From positions 65,997-124,597 of the forward strand of contig NW_003116468.1 of NCBI RefSeq assembly GCF_000003605.2: a stretch of DNA of 58,601 bases, given 5' to 3'. Origin of the DNA: Saccoglossus kowalevskii. Taxonomy: Eukaryota; Hemichordata; Enteropneusta; Harrimaniidae. The translations under genes were made by a program, and so were the position numbers. Positions within the stretch are counted from its first letter, which is position 1. Each line of letters opens with the position of its first letter. This document shows, piece by piece, positions 38,279 to 51,379 of the stretch. The notes beneath the pieces were generated by a model. The model did no database searches and was not told where the DNA came from. It saw only the letters and a program-made list of their open reading frames with translations.

Positions 38279-41200
38279 GAACTGTTAAGAGTATTTTTGT
38301 ACAATTCATATTATGGTTATATTCAAACCAAACCGGCATTCATGTTAGGTAATGTCCAAACTACTGAACGCACGACCTTGTCCTGTATATCACATTTCTT
38401 TTCTCATAGTCGGTGCCGTTATTGATTCAAATCTCTATTTGTCGTAACTACTTGGCAACGACACAACCATCAATAGTAATAGTTCGTTTCCTGGTAAAAA
38501 CCATTCGTCATGTTTCCGTAACATGTATTTCAATTCCAAATAATGACAAATGTATAATGGCCTCGTGGCTTGTTTACTTGCAGATACAACATACATAACC
38601 TATAACAGGTGTATGGCTTCTCTCCACGGCTTTATCACATCGGCGATTCAAACTTGCTTTGAAGGTATTCCACAGACAGGTAGTCACTTGGTTTTGTTGC
38701 TGCTAGTTAAACGGGTCTGTTGCAAACACGGCGTAAGAACAAACGTAGAATATATTGAAATAAATATTGTCCTTACTTTCTTATATCCAGTCGATAAATA
38801 ATTTCGATCGTTTGATATTTGACATGTTCGCCTTTTATGTAAGGATTCTCTGCAGGATTGGAAACATACATTAAAACGAGCTGTGGCACACCACTGGGCG
38901 CGTGTATCCTATTATATGTCAACTGGACTGTGAATTTAAATCCCTAAATTACTGTGTAACAGCTGACAATTGCCCGCTAAAGTGTGTATGTAAAAGACAA
39001 ACTTATATTTCAATTGCCGAGATCATCGGATAAACCGACAAATGTCCCACAATCTGTTATGTTAACACTGTCGCTGATATAATGTATAATATTGAAATAA
39101 TGTAGATGTGGATTATGGTATTATTATTATGGTGTGGATTTTTGTTTTTTGACAGTGGATATTACGTTTTTCTAATTAGTATTTTGCAGTAGTCAAAATG
39201 TTAACTTACACCGTTGATTGGTTGTAGATATTACAATAATACACAGAGAATTATATGACACACGATGTAATCATGATATGTGATCCACACCACCGATGTC
39301 ACAATTCGATATAAAACTGAACAAGCCAGTGCGGCCCGCACATCACATACTGCTATGATTTACATTCATGGTGTGTATCAGATCCATCCTATTAAATAAT
39401 AATGAAATAGTAATAATATTTCATAGGCGGAATATTTTGAATCCCCGGGCTAAATAATACATATAATAATGGTAATGCAGCGTGAAATGATGGATTACTA
39501 TTGTATTTATATGCTTAATTGTAAACTAATGCAATTGCGACTTGTGTAGATTACACCCAAATAAGTCTTGTCTATTTTCAGAATCATTGCATTTTGAAGG
39601 CAAGTTCAAAGTGAATGGTACACTCGACATAATGCTTCTCTGAATAGTAGTAATATACTATGGCCTTGTAGATAACACGGGGCTTTAGATCAAATACGAA
39701 CACAGTGACATCGTTGCTAATGGAGACGTCAATAACGCACTAATAGTGTGTCGTAATAGTGTAAGTCAAGGTGAAATAAATAAACTAATGAATCAAAGTA
39801 CATGCACCTTGGATTGAATAATTAATTTATGATTACAAATAATACAATGCACGAGACTGTGTCAATTCTTCCACGTCGATTACAAAATTGTAATCTGAAC
39901 GTGATTTAAACAATAATAACATGTCACCATGACAATCTGATAAAAATATGATGTATATGTGTATTTTTGTCATTCTTAAATTTTTATACATTTGTTATTA
40001 TTTTGTAATTTGTTTTAACATGTCCATTTAATTTTACTAAAACATACAAACCTGTCAAGACTATACAAAACTACACATATGAGTAGCAATCGACAATATA
40101 AACCGAGGTTTATTGTATTCAATTTCCAAATTGGTTACATTAACGTTTTGTTAAGACAAGCTTACTTTTCTGAAGAGGTCAAATGAAAATAAAATAAAAT
40201 ATGGAAAAATAAATAAACAGCAATTAAAAATAAAAAAAGTCCAAACTAACATCTTATTTTTATTAATCACAGCCAGAAAAGCTCGTGTCAATATTTAACA
40301 GGCTTTCATAAATGCAAACAGATCACTGCGTCATATCACTGTTACCGACTCCTCGACTTATATCCGAGAACATCGAGAAAGGATGTCCTGCACGTTAGTA
40401 TTGCAGTCACAGTTAACGCAACCACATCGTCACCAAATAAGGTAGTATTTTAAATGTGTCATATTATAATTGATAATGTTCACGAAGATATTCCTGTGAA
40501 GGAAAATATACTCTGCCTTCGACCTAGTACAAATGTCAATTTTGCCATGTGAAATTACTAATGAAGAAAGCAACAACAAACACTGATTAAAGTAGCCCTG
40601 GGATCGACTCAATATAATTACATTGAAAACACACTTTTATGACGTCGAAGATTACTCGGGCGAACTCCTTTGAAACATTGTAAAATGATGATAAAATACG
40701 TTCAAGATTACCATCACGACATTTCATCCAATTTTGATAAAAGCCTAGTTGAAATATACACCACCATCACTATGACAACATACAATCAACTATAAATGTT
40801 TCACATCGCCAAGTAACAATTTAGGTGATTTTATTTCATCACAATTCTCAATATCAAGTTCAAATACGAACAAACTTTCATGCAGCGCCGACTGTATTTT
40901 CTGTTTTAAATACAGAAAACGCTCACTTTAGCATTGTTTGGGTTATAATGGAAAACATAAATAACTATACCACATATAATTATAAAATAAATATTCTCCA
41001 ACATAGTCGACGGCACACGACTAAAGAACATATACATCGTCAAATGGACACCCTAGGCGAGGATGGAAATGTTTTAAATGGTTTCGTTAGTAAATTGTGA
41101 AGTAAAAAAAATATGACAATAAATCAATTTAGCGGTTGATTGGATGTCTAATTTTACATTTCAGAAGAACATCGCATATTAATAGAATAAAACTTGTCTA

Positions 41201-41737
41201 AAATGTCTAGAGGAGATTCTATTTTCATCGCAACTTTCTCAATTTTGTATTGTTTGTTGTTTGAACATTCTATGGAACAAAGATGGGTGTCTACAGTTGA
41301 CGGCTAACAAAGCGGGTTCAAATTTCGTGTAAACAGTGTATTTCACACGTGTTGTGTATGCAATATGAGACCCAAAATATAAAATAAGTGATCGTACTAC
41401 CATAAATAATAATAATAATAATAATTAATCGCCCACCGGTAGGCGACACATACTCCGTTATTTATTTTGTTATATAAAATATTTTTAATAAATGTTTTGT
41501 AAATTTAAAATTACGGTTGAAAACAACTTAACCAATCACAGTGCTTTATGAATACATACGATCTATATAAAATAATAATATCTTTAAAGTGTATAGCAGT
41601 AAATTGTTGATAGAATTATGCAAAAATAATGACTGTTAGGACGGACTTTTTTATTCCTTGTTTCTAGGGTTTTTAATAAGGCCATTTTTTTTTTGAGGAG
41701 GGCGAAAATAAAATAAAATTTATTCTTTTTTTCCATT
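38277..41737. other. Intergenic DNA, no recognisable gene
   Basis: AT-rich sequence with an AAT microsatellite near 41406-41428 and only short chance open frames. The only oddity is TAATGACAAATGTATA at about 38541-38557, which equals part of a satellite-B unit. Confidence 0.5.
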
Positions 41738-42723
41738 AAGCCAGCCACTTGCACGATTTTTTGTCACGCATTGGCGCGACTCCAGTCGTCCCAGTGCGCA
41801 AACTAGTCGTGAAGTGTGCGTAAACACGTCGTGACCGCGTGCCATGTCGGGACGAGAATTTTGAAATGTTCAAAATTTTGGTCACGACAAAATTTAGCGA
41901 CCGGGTCGTGAACTATGCGCAAACTGTTCGAGAACTCGTCGGGAACTCGTCGGGACGATGCGGGAGGATGCGTGCCAGTGCGTGACAGTGCGCACCATGC
42001 CACGAATAGTTCACGAACAGCTCACGTCGAGTTCGCAAGTAGTTCAAGACATGTTCACGAATTGGTGCGCGTCGCAGCGTTGCCGTGCCTTCCCACTGAC
42101 ACGGTCACGTGTACTTCACGCATTGATGGCACGAGCAGTTCACGACTAGTTTTATAATACGCACTTCACGAACAGTTTGCGCATGACACGAGCAGTTCAC
42201 GACAAGCTCACGAGCAGTTCACGACTACTGTGCGACAGTGGCGCTCGTGGTCAACCATTCACCAGGGGTTGGGGAGGCCCCTTTTTATATGGCGTGCCCA
42301 AGTCGGCACGACACCGTCCGAATTGCGCAAACTCGTCGTGCCAATGCGGGAAGTGTGTAAACTATACGCAAACTATGCGTGAACTCGTCGTGCCAGTTCG
42401 TGTCAATGTGGACACTGACGGGCACGCATTCGTGAACTATTCGTGAACTCGTCATGAACTATGCGTGAACAAGTCGTAAACAGTGCGGGAGTCTCCCAGT
42501 TCGTGCCACAGTCACTTGGGGGCTGAAAATCAATAAATTTTAATTTAAAAAAAAAGAATCATCAGCTATACGTATATAAAAAACGTTTATTTATATACGT
42601 ATAGCGGATGATTTAAAAAAAAAATAGTATTAGCCCCCAAGTGACTGTGGTTCGTGCCCCAAAATGGCAGGACTTGCCCTTACAAAATCGTGGCCAAAAG
42701 TCGTGCAAGTGTCAGACTGGCTT
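41738..42723. mobile_element. GC-rich DNA element with terminal inverted repeats
   Basis: The left end AAGCCAGCCACTTGCACGA (41738-41756) is mirrored at the right end, whose reverse complement starts AAGCCAG, has five extra bases, then CACTTGCACGA (42701-42723). The interior is far richer in G and C than its surroundings and is full of short direct and inverted copies of CGTGAACT and GTTCACGA, with the middle part (about 41990-42240) in the opposite sense to both sides. There is no open frame for a transposase. TTAA borders the left end and TTTA the right, so a TTAA-targeting type is possible but unproven. Confidence 0.65.
42507..42649. mobile_element. 143-bp hAT-like MITE nested in the GC-rich element
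   Basis: It has perfect 18-bp terminal inverted repeats, CACAGTCACTTGGGGGCT, flanked by a perfect 8-bp direct repeat GTTCGTGC (42499-42506 and 42650-42657). The centre is itself a long hairpin: AATCATCAGCTATACGTATA pairs with its downstream mirror with one mismatch. An 8-bp target duplication is the mark of hAT-superfamily insertion (established knowledge). The element is non-coding and so non-autonomous. Confidence 0.85.
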
Positions 42724-43185
42724 TAGATTTGTGTAATTCTCAAAGAATGTAAGTGAAATCATTGATCGGAGAGAAGAAATGAAATAAAATGTTATTCCAT
42801 GTATAACCTTGTTTCTCATCTGCGCCAGACCTCAGTACTTGGATCATGATACTCCCACGAAAATGCAACTTGGATTTGTTATGCGGCGGGCAGTGAAAAA
42901 ATGAAGATAACAAAAATATTTTTTTTAGCATTTTTTTGCGCTTACAAGTCGGTGGGCGCGAGAAATTACGCTGAAATAAAATTTTATTTTTATTTCATTT
43001 TCGACTCCTGTTCAATCGGCGGGTTCGCGAAACAAGGGATAATAAAAGACTGGCCATATAGCAAATGAAAGAGTAAATTTTTTAAATATTTTATAAATTT
43101 CGATAGAAACCGTTCAAGTATAGATGAAAAAAGAGTGTACTAATACCCTATTATTTATCACAGATTAGTTGCTGTTCTGTCAGTA

Positions 43186-43396
43186 TACTGTAAAATACTT
43201 TATTTCCACTTGGAATTTATTTTCGCTATTTTCACTGAAGGGATCATTCATTGAAAATAAAATCCAGCGAATATACCTTTTTTCTTGTATTTCACATTCA
43301 ACTCGTCAAAATCAGTAAAAATAAATTCCATAGAAAAAAACCAAAAAGCCTTTTCAGTGAAAATTAATTCCAGCTAAAATAAAGTATTTTACAGTA
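43186..43396. mobile_element. 211-bp MITE with TACTGTAAAATACTTTATTT ends
   Basis: The left terminus TACTGTAAAATACTTTATTT (43186-43205) is matched by its reverse complement at the right terminus (43377-43396). The inverted similarity continues inward through GGAATTTATTTT and TTTTCACTGAA. A related fragment lies in a DCAF5 intron at about 56526-56575. Confidence 0.75.
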
Positions 43397-43949
43397 GTGT
43401 GTAGGATGTTCAACATCTACCTAATAATGTGGCAATTACAGAACTAACGGTTATTACTAGTATGTTTCGACATTATGTTTGTAAAGTAAACTTTGAATAC
43501 ATGACCACAAAATTTCAATATAAATGTACGTATTATATATTTTGTCTTCGAAACAGATCTTATTTTTAAATGCACTCAGAAATGTGCTGGCGCCATAATA
43601 TAAGACCAGAAGTCAAACTTGAGTTTTGATACTTGTTTGCAGATTATTTATCTATGAACGTTCTGTGTCAAGAATTTTGAGAAAATGACATTTCTATGAC
43701 AACTATCACTAAAAAAAAGTTTTGTAAAAAGTTAAATATCCCGGGATGTGCAATTTTAACTAAATTTGCGGCTAAACATTTGTTTCAGTTCATGAAAGGT
43801 CTTTCGGATTAGTTTTTTTTTGTTGAAAATTGTGTTTTTATACAAACTGCTATATATGTGTTTCCAAGTTGTTAGAACCTCAGTTTGGCTCCACTTTGAA
43901 TGTGTTCATAACCAAAAATGTTGTTCGTTCAGTAACCATACATTTGATT

Positions 43950-46660
43950 AACGATATGTGATTAGCGCCCTCGCAGGCAATGTTCGCCTTAGTGATCTTT
44001 CACATCTCACTGATGTATTCAGATTGAAAAGTCGTTCACCTCTCTCTGATCTGTTGCCTCAATTAAATAAGTCCAAATTTATTACAACGCAATACTACTG
44101 TGTGTATTTCTCCGTACATTGTGCGAGGACTCAATACATTTGTCACTGTTTCAGCTCACACTACCAGCGAGTCATGTGACAAATACAGGCATATCAACTT
44201 GACTGCTAATTTCCATTAGCTATTTAATAATAAACTATTTTGAAATATTTTTTTGGTTTGTGAATCACGGAAGATGTCTTTTCCAGGGTGAATTGATGCA
44301 AAAATTCAGGGAAGAAATTGTTGTTATTCAACAAGTGAGTGATTTTTTTCTATTTTAAATACTATTCAAGTTAAAGATGGTATACTATATCGTTGTCTGG
44401 AAAAGGGCTGCAGATCCAAACATTAGTGTAACGCATCACAGAGGCTGTGTATCAACTTACACATCATCTTCATCTGCGCAGATATCTCCCGGGGCAGTTG
44501 CTTCTTGTAGACTACTTGTAGAAATACTTATAAAGGACATGACAATAATGGAAAACAGCAAACCACTGCGTTGTTGGCAGATTAACTTATCAAACCAATG
44601 TTTCTCGTGAGCTGAAACAGAAGCAGACTAACCATCACACTAAAATCAAATGCTTAGCACATATTTGAAGAATGCTCGAGAAATAACAGTTCTGGGAAAA
44701 TTCCCCCAAAAAATCACAGAAAGGAAATGAAATCCTGTATGCTATCCGGTACAAAGGAAAGGGACACACTCCAGAACAAGTTTTAAGAGTCTTATAATCC
44801 ATTGGACATTGCCCATCATCATCCTGCAGACAGCAGCATCAATATAGTGAATGATCGAATTGCACCAGATGAGGTCAATGTGGACAAAGCTTTATTGACC
44901 AAGTGGATTTCACACTATTATCAGCAAGGAATTCAAGAAGGTGAAGAAACAGTAAAAGTGTTATGAAATATACTCATGTATCATAGGTCTACAAGCTTCA
45001 AGAAGACAAGTTAATTTAAATGATGTCCTGAAGTATAAATTAGCACCGACTCCAGTGGCAAGGTATGATAGTTCAGGTAATATGAGGATCGCTTAAACAA
45101 AGTCAACATTGAAATGAATTATGGAACTAGAAACTTCTACAAGACATGTGACTCAGGATTACAGCCTTATTATTTATGGGTCAGCTATGCTTTGAGGTAG
45201 CATTTGACCTACAAATGGAAAGGTCCAGGATTATGCATACAATACTGTAACATGGTTAGTCAAAAAGCTGAAAGAATCTGATGTTTACTTGATATTCAGC
45301 AGTACACTAGACAGAGGGATGAAATCCGACAGCATCATCTTTCTTTGAGTGTGTCTCTACCTACACAAAAAGTGTTCCACATAATACAAGATTCAGTTGA
45401 TAGACTTGATTGCAAAAGTCATGGAGCCATTTCCTCCATTGCTAAATGATACAAGCTTGGTATCATTCAGATTGTTGATACAGAGGGTCTGTATATAAAT
45501 AATCTACAAAAACATTGGTTTAGTTGCCCTCAGCTGCTGGACTAATAGTGGAATTTATATTTGTTGTATATTGTTTTCAGGTAATCAGTTGACATTAAAC
45601 TTATTTAAATTAAAACCATTATGGCAGTTATTTGTATTTAATACGTTTTAGGTAAAAACGTACAGTCTAATGTTGTACATGAATTGCCATGTGGCTATTA
45701 TTTGCCTTTTTTTGTATAATATCCTGCTATCGAAAGTCGTAAAGGTCAGATTTTAAAGTATCGTTTGATTGATTGACTACAAATATACAATGACTAATGG
45801 ATTTTAGTGTTATCATTCAAATGTGTAATTGTATAAGCTGGAATACATTCTCTCATTTGATATGCACTCATCGGTCAAAAGTCATGGTTCAGATAATGCT
45901 GCTAAAAAGGCAAGCATCTATTCAGGAATTTCCCTTTGCTGACACATCACGTGTAGTTGAACAAAAGTGTTTTCTGCATGCAAAAGTGAAATATTTGTGG
46001 TCATTTTCTAGAGTAACTTTAGCTCAAGCTTCTGAGTTAAGAGCACACAATCAGAAATGATAAGGGTAAAACACAATTCTCGCTGTTCTTATTTGCATTA
46101 TTGATTACATACCAAAATAATCCAAAACAAAAGATAAACACATATCAAGTTGTGAGAGACGACTGCGTGACCTAATGCTTGCCATTGCCAGAAACGAAGT
46201 GGTGTGTATACAAGAAATAAACCAGTCAATCAAGAAACGAAATTCTGAGGTTCTCTTCACATGGCCGAAATTGAAAATGAATTGTCCTTATTCCTTATGA
46301 AATTGGCAGAAAGAACGACAAGCCACTGCCTCTGCTGCAACATTTCCAACTTCTCAACAGCGATGATACAGAACCAACTCAAAAATACGCTAGTGATCAA
46401 CTCCAAAATTTCAATGGTTTGAATAGTCGTATAGAAATAATGATGGAGCTCCTAATGAACAACTGAACAAATCTATTCAGCAATGAACAACAACTGGTCA
46501 GCAGATTGAAGTTGTTGTGACTTGGCATCAGACTACAAAGAAGCTGGTACTCGGTTATTGTACACAGCACGTTCATCAAAACAGTCGCACAACCCTCTCA
46601 TCGTGTGCTCCAAAGATACATGTGTCCGATTTCTATGTGCGGCTCACATTTTATGAACAA
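43950..46660 (+). pseudogene. Decayed mobile-element-like coding region
   Basis: Coding-like text is scattered over three frames with many stops and shifts. At 45121 the frame reads ELETSTRHVTQDYSLIIYGS, then two in-frame TGA codons (45193 and 45205), then KVQDYAYNTVTWLVKKLKES. At 44798-44950 it reads ESYNPLDIAHHHPADSS and ITKWISHYYQQGIQEG. At 46528 it reads SDYKEAGTRLLYTARSSKQ and LIVCSKDTC. The last pattern resembles the EADTR...SPDTDV signature of uncharacterised, high-copy proteins in many marine invertebrate genomes, usually thought to be repeat-borne. That link is from memory and not tested here. No intact gene remains. Confidence 0.55.
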
Positions 46661-46904
46661 CATAATATACACTAAACTTATCAGAAACACAAATGTACAT
46701 TATTATCTTTTGTATTACTATATAATTATTCGAACACATTTTAATAATTTATTTAAAACAACAATGATGACTGTTTGATTATGAACAAGACATGGACATT
46801 TTAATGTTTTATTGTCGTTCTCTTTATTTCCATTAAATGAGTTACATTTAAAAAAAGCAATATCCTGAGATTTCCTGGCAATCACATACCTGTATACAAT
46901 GCAA

Positions 46905-47350
46905 TTGCAGTATACACAAATCTGATTGTATCAACGAGTGATAGCAGTGAAAACAATTCTGATCGTATTAACGAAAGATTGAAGTGAAAACAATTCTGAT
47001 CGTATTGACGAGAGATTGCAGTGAAAACAATTATGGTCGTATTAACAAGATATTGCAGTGAAAACAATTCTGATCGTATTAACGAGAGATTGCAGTGAAA
47101 ACAATTCTGATCGTATTAACGAGAGATTGCAGTGAAAACAATTCTGATCGTATTGACGAGAGATTGCAGTGAAAACAATTATGGTCGTATTAACAAGATA
47201 TTGCAGTGAAAACAATTCTGATCGTATTAACGAGAGATTGCAGTGAAAACAATTCTGATCGTATCAACGTGAGATTGTAGTAAAAACGAATCTGGTCGTA
47301 TCAACGAGAGAGGGCAATTACAAAATCCTGACCGTGTCAACAAGAGATTG
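46905..47350. repeat. 37-bp minisatellite, about 11 copies
   Basis: The unit reads GATCGTATTAACGAGAGATT then GCAGTGAAAACAATTCT. A four-unit (about 148-bp) block that includes the variants AATTATGGTCGT and AACAAGATATTG occurs twice, near 47000 and 47148. The right-hand units decay steadily from about 47270. Confidence 0.95.
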
Positions 47351-48833
47351 TAGTACAAAGGGCAACCTAAAAATCCATGGACATTTTCATGGAAATATAA
47401 CTTGTTACAATAACCTGTTACAATATTTCGTTAGGGTAACATGAATCTCTCAGATTTAAATGGTTACAGAAGTATGTTTATCACCACGACATTATCCAAC
47501 GTTGATAATGACCTAGTCGTAGCATGGGTTTCTAGAATTGAAAACTGAAAATCCGAAACATTTTTGAAACATTTTGGATGCAGTAGAATATTGTTGTCTA
47601 CCATCTGTGGGAGTTATATGTGTGACTGTGTTGCAGATATTTAACTGAATAATGTGAGTAATACTTCGCAAATATATATAGTATCGTTTCCATGGTGATA
47701 CACGTTTACGTAATTTTGAACGTGCTTTCCTTGTGATTGCATTACACAATAGCATGTGATGTCTGTTTGCTATTTTACTTGGATGACACCCTACTAGACA
47801 TTGGAAAAACTCGTGTTTCATCTCACCAGTATAAGTACCATGCAATTTTAAAGTTTATTACATAAGCTTCAAAGAAATTCTCATTTATGAACAATTAATG
47901 TAGTAAGTTGAAATCTCATTACTATTTACTAGACAAGATAGGCTGAGTAGATTTAGTATAAGGCTTAAAGTAAATAACGATGTCATCTAACAATGGTGTA
48001 TATTTTAAACTAATAACTAATGAACTCATTAGTATTCCTTCTTTCAAGTATATGAGATATGTAACCAAGTTGATGTTAAGCTCGTGTGAAACTGATTCGA
48101 ATTAATATATTTAATGAATTACCAGTCGTAATTAAAATAATATTAACTGTTAGTTTTCTAAAATAGAAGGTTGCTACACAGACAGTTATTAGTTTTACAC
48201 ATTATGTACATTTCTTAGATATGTGATTGGAACTAAATATTTTTTTCATTAGTTACTGTGTTCATTACTGCTACTGATTACTGAGTAGAAATGTACATGG
48301 CTGACACTCTAGTAAATACACTTGACGCCCTCTTCAAAAAACGTCTGTAACTTACATTTATTCCATTATGTCATTAAAGCGTACTTATATGAAACCGCTT
48401 GATAAACATGTCACGTAATCTCACAGTATGGTTGCCCTAGTTATTATACAGACTAATTTCATTTCAATAATGTGTATTAAAGAAAGGTTGTGTAACACGC
48501 TCGTATATTAGAATGGAGAATAAAAAAAGATAAAAGTGGACTGTTTATTTGATTAAAGCTCCCAGTATAGCCTACACGTGTGTATTACTCAACGCTTTAT
48601 TCTGGTCCGTATCTTCCATTATCTTCTTTTTTGAATTAAAAGGCCAAAGTAATCTAGCAAAATTTAACGTAATTTACATCGCCTCACTGATTATGAAGAG
48701 CAGATTGGAAGAACGTAATCAGTAGTATCGTATTTGTCGGCGACACTGACGTATTTTCTAGGACGCTCTGAGTAATAACATTTACACAGCACATCGCTGC
48801 GATTATTAAAGTTAAAAATTATTGTAGTCAAAT

Positions 48834-48850
48834 TGCGCATGCGCCATTTT
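48834..48850. promoter_or_regulatory. NRF1-like palindrome joined to a YY1-like site
   Basis: TGCGCATGCGCCATTTT combines the NRF1 consensus (GCGCATGCGC) with the YY1 core (GCCATTTT). Such a pair is typical of CpG-type metazoan promoters and stands out in this AT-rich DNA. About 220 bases downstream, GAAACATGGTAC gives a good start context (ATG near 49069), but the frame that follows ends after about 28 codons unless spliced. Confidence 0.35.
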
Positions 48851-51379
48851 ATCTATAGAACATTACGACTCTACAATCGCCGGTTTTGAAAAAAAAATCG
48901 ACATTTCAGAGGAACAAAGAATTGTTTTCTCATTGAAGATTTAAATGTATAGCAGTTTTGGGTACCGAAGACGTTGACAAATTAGTGGCGATGGTGGTGG
49001 GATAGATTGGGATGTCGAACGTATTTTCTTGTTTAAAAACTTGACCACGTTTCGACAGGAGAGGAAACATGGTACATTCATACACAACAATAGTTGCCTG
49101 GTTATGTTTTAGTGTAAATAAAAAGTGTAAGTATTTTTTTCACATGGAGAAGGTGTTCCAAGCGTGAAATGTGTTATACAGCAAGACATGTCACAAATGT
49201 CTTAATGCATTAAGAAATCAAGAGATATTACAACATATCAAGAGAAACACTGAGTTGCATTCTGTGATTACACTTTGTATGGTTCATATAACTAGTTTTC
49301 CTGTTAGTAGCTCTTTATTCGACATGTGCGATAAACTGTGACTGTTTATAACAACTACAATACTAATCATGTATACCGTCTCATCCGGTAGACTTCCACA
49401 ATCGTCAATTTAAGCAAAGATAACGCAGCAAATATAGCCTGGTTACTATAGCAACCCCTACTTACAGTCGCACCACGCTTCCGTTTTAATACGTAGCATT
49501 ACTTCATCCAATTTATTTTCCATGTTGGCGTTTCATTTTTTTAAAGACATTATTCGGGGTCAGAGAATAACATGTTATTCACGAGATACCTATCTATACA
49601 TGATGTCATGTTAACGGCAAAAAAAAGATAATATCCAAGAAAATGAAAATATAGTATCATAAGATAAATGGTAATTTGTTTTAGGACAAGATAACTCCTA
49701 TGTCCTACGTACGATGTCGGTAACAAATCAAACACCAATTTTCAACATTCGTCACCATGATGAATAATTTAAAATTACAATGCTGCATTACTTTGTAACT
49801 ACTAGCAACAATTTGGGTAACAGAAATAAACAATGTTCGTGACACACTGATACGAACTTTCATACATATGAAATTCAGACTCAATGCAAATTGCTCTACT
49901 AAATGCCAGTCATGTCTCACGTCTGTTATGCACAACTAGATATTTATTAAAGTCTAGAGTTTTAATTATTCTCTGTACTCATAACATTCTGTATTTGCAC
50001 TGACAATGTTAGCGATATCATGTAAGCAATGCTTTTAAAGATCTCTATTTACCCATAATCTATCTCTTGGAGTCAATCTCTATGTTACATCTTACCTGGT
50101 TGTTTTACGGTTTGAACATAGATGACACTAGTTATATATATATTGTGCAATTAGTGAAGGTCAGATTATATGGTCTTTAAGGCATACATCCACGTAGCTA
50201 TAGTGGTGTAATTGTTTCAATAATAGTGAACACATCCTTCGCTTCATGTGCCTTCCATGATATATCAATCCGAGCCAGAAAGTAATAGTTCTCTTAAGAT
50301 AATTATAATAATAATAATTAATCCACTGATTCTATTTAAATTATTGTCATTTGTACATTTTTGGTCTTCGTCACGGTTTATTAATACAATTAACAATATT
50401 AAAGTCAGTACCACCTTATCTGATTTGTCTGACATATTCACATACAATTCCTACATATTAGCTGATATAACATATCTCAGATATTGGAAAGAGTTTTAAT
50501 TATAGAATTGAAAAAATGCTTTTAATGGCAACAATTCTGATATAGATACTTTCAGCTGAAAAACAAATTCAAACATTTTGAGACATGTTATGTATTCACG
50601 CAAGTGTCCATTTTAATAAGACAGTGTGTGTGTTTCATAATCGTCAAAGTGAAAAAAACGCATTTTGGGGACGAAACAAACAAACAGATTTTATTTCAAG
50701 ATGAGTACAATTTTCAGTAACTTCATTTATAGCGCTATTACGTAAGATGTGAGAGATCGAATATTTAATGAGAAATATGGACTTGAAAATAAGTGTCTAT
50801 GAATAGGTGTCTCATATCGTAAAACAAACTGTTTGGATGTATAGGTGAACAAGTTTAGATAGTATATGTCATATTGAGAATGGTAGAAGTATATAAATAT
50901 AGCGTGCCTTCAAGCTGATTGGATATCACATAGTATCGTCTATCTTGCTCAAACTGTCTAATGTGTAGTATGCCTGCGTGGCAGGGTGTATCAGCATACG
51001 TGTTTTGTTTGTATTTGCTCAGAAGTGATAAGCCGTTCATAATGATTGCGCACATGGCCTGCCCCGTTGAAGGTTGTGTCATGAATTTGTTTTCGCGTAT
51101 CTGTTAACCGACTTAATTAGTTGATTACGAGCGAATTGCTGTGTTATGTCTGTCATCGTGTAGGCCTATTTGAAGTTTTGGACAGAAATTGGCTCAGTGA
51201 TTTGGAACTAATTACGAGATATCCGTCGCGATTCTGACAGTTTATATTCATAGTTATTAATGTAGTGAACGATTAATCAAAAGATATGACGTATTCAGTA
51301 CTTAGTTTGATTGGCTTTATGATTGAAGTTTACGCCTTAGAGTCTTTTTACTGCTTTGTAATTGGTTAGAGTTTTGAAA

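Noticed and set aside
41915-42446. Plus-strand frames within the GC-rich element
   Set aside because: They translate the internal CGTGAACT-type repeats, and several frames are open at once because of the GC-rich composition.
47513-47845. 110-codon minus-strand frame
   Set aside because: Basic and Cys-containing but not recognisable. Length is about the chance limit, so I left it without a gene call.
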